NCBI RefSeq assembly: GCF_039542385.1
Contig: NZ_BAABIA010000005.1
Coordinates: 124,001-188,000 of the forward strand
Direction of reading: 5' to 3'
DNA: 64,000 nucleotides
Source of the DNA: Prosthecobacter algae
GTDB lineage: Bacteria; Verrucomicrobiota; Verrucomicrobiia; Verrucomicrobiales; Verrucomicrobiaceae
The position numbers and the translations under genes were made by a program. Shown here piece by piece: positions 63,756-64,000 of this stretch (positions are counted from its first letter, which is position 1; every line of letters starts with the position of its first letter). Below the pieces are notes generated by a model. That model ran no database searches. It was not told where the DNA came from and worked only from the letters and a program-made list of their open reading frames with translations.

Positions 63756-64000
63756 TCAACGAACTGAGGTGGATTTTGAGAGGGTAACAGGGACGGGGCT
63801 TTCGGGCTGCAAGCCAGCCAGGTCAGGCGGCTGACGAAAGGTGATGGGGACATTCTGCCGGGCCAAAAGATTCAGCGTGCCGATCTCCCACCGACGCTGC
63901 CGAGCCTCCAGACGAATTCGGTCCAGACGTGCGAGCTGCACATCCAGGTCATCCACCCCAAAGGTGATGACGGATTTGTCGGCAAAAGTGGCCACCATGG
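63756..64000 (-). CDS. ftsQ: Cell division protein FtsQ, C-terminal part (cut by window)
   Basis: About 81 residues in frame to the right edge. The sequence ITFGVDDLDVQLARLDRI followed by NLLARQNVPITFR matches the end of the FtsQ/DivIB beta domain. It belongs to the divisome and lies immediately upstream of ftsA, as in dcw clusters. The N-terminal POTRA region and membrane anchor are outside the window. Confidence 0.85.
   Translation of the reverse strand, partial: MVATFADKSVITFGVDDLDVQLARLDRIRLEARQRRWEIGTLNLLARQNVPITFRQPPDLAGLQPESPVPVTLSKSTSVR

Overview
The window reads as high-GC chromosomal DNA from a member of the Verrucomicrobia, probably close to Prosthecobacter/Verrucomicrobium. Supporting signs are a 50-residue 'small basic protein' of the Chlamydiae/Verrucomicrobia type, a divergent FtsZ inside an ftsQ-ftsA-ftsZ cluster, secreted hydrolases ending in a DPDGDGLTN-type module, a long MlaD, and intergenic palindromic repeats. 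No rRNA, tRNA, CRISPR array or transposase was seen.

Layout. 1-3.4 kb (minus): biotin carboxylase (cut by the left edge), BCCP, an RsuA/RluB-type pseudouridine synthase with a long RG-rich tail, small basic protein. 3.7-6.2 kb: mutS. 6.3-9.5 kb: an AT-richer accessory patch with a HEAT-like protein, a coupled 50-aa ORF and a frameshifted PcfJ-like gene. 9.7-14.8 kb: CocE/NonD hydrolase, secreted coiled-coil protein, SGNH hydrolase, OmpA-type protein, zinc ribbon. 15-17.6 kb: mlaE-mlaF-mlaD lipid transport operon. 17.7-21.8 kb: PHP phosphoesterase, divergent from a class II triterpene cyclase coupled to an SMP-30/gluconolactonase. 22.1-23.5 kb: small membrane protein, 3-methyladenine glycosylase, Nif3.

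23.5-38.7 kb is the most remarkable part: a biosynthetic locus with one very large iterative-looking reducing PKS (KS-AT-DH-MT-ER-KR-ACP), a free-standing condensation-domain acyltransferase, a membrane desaturase, a MacB/LolCDE-like ABC transporter and a LolA-like periplasmic protein on one strand, with an asparagine-synthetase-like amidotransferase divergently in front. I infer a C-methylated, reduced polyketide lipid that is acyl-transferred, perhaps desaturated, and moved toward the outer membrane.

38.8-55.9 kb holds housekeeping and envelope genes: RMDN-like TPR protein and amidase (overlapping), duplicated-domain secreted protein plus lipoprotein with a strong terminator, RhlE helicase, ThuA protein, ribokinase, OprP-like porin, aldo/keto reductase, CvpA-like protein, MsbA-like exporter and alpha/beta hydrolase. 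Two intergenic regions (45.1-45.6 and 51.76-51.9 kb) carry a REP/REPIN-like hairpin family. 56-64 kb (minus) is a tight run ftsQ-ftsA-ftsZ-polysaccharide deacetylase-peptide ABC transporter (binding protein, one permease, one ATPase), tying cell division genes to peptide uptake and cell-wall processing.
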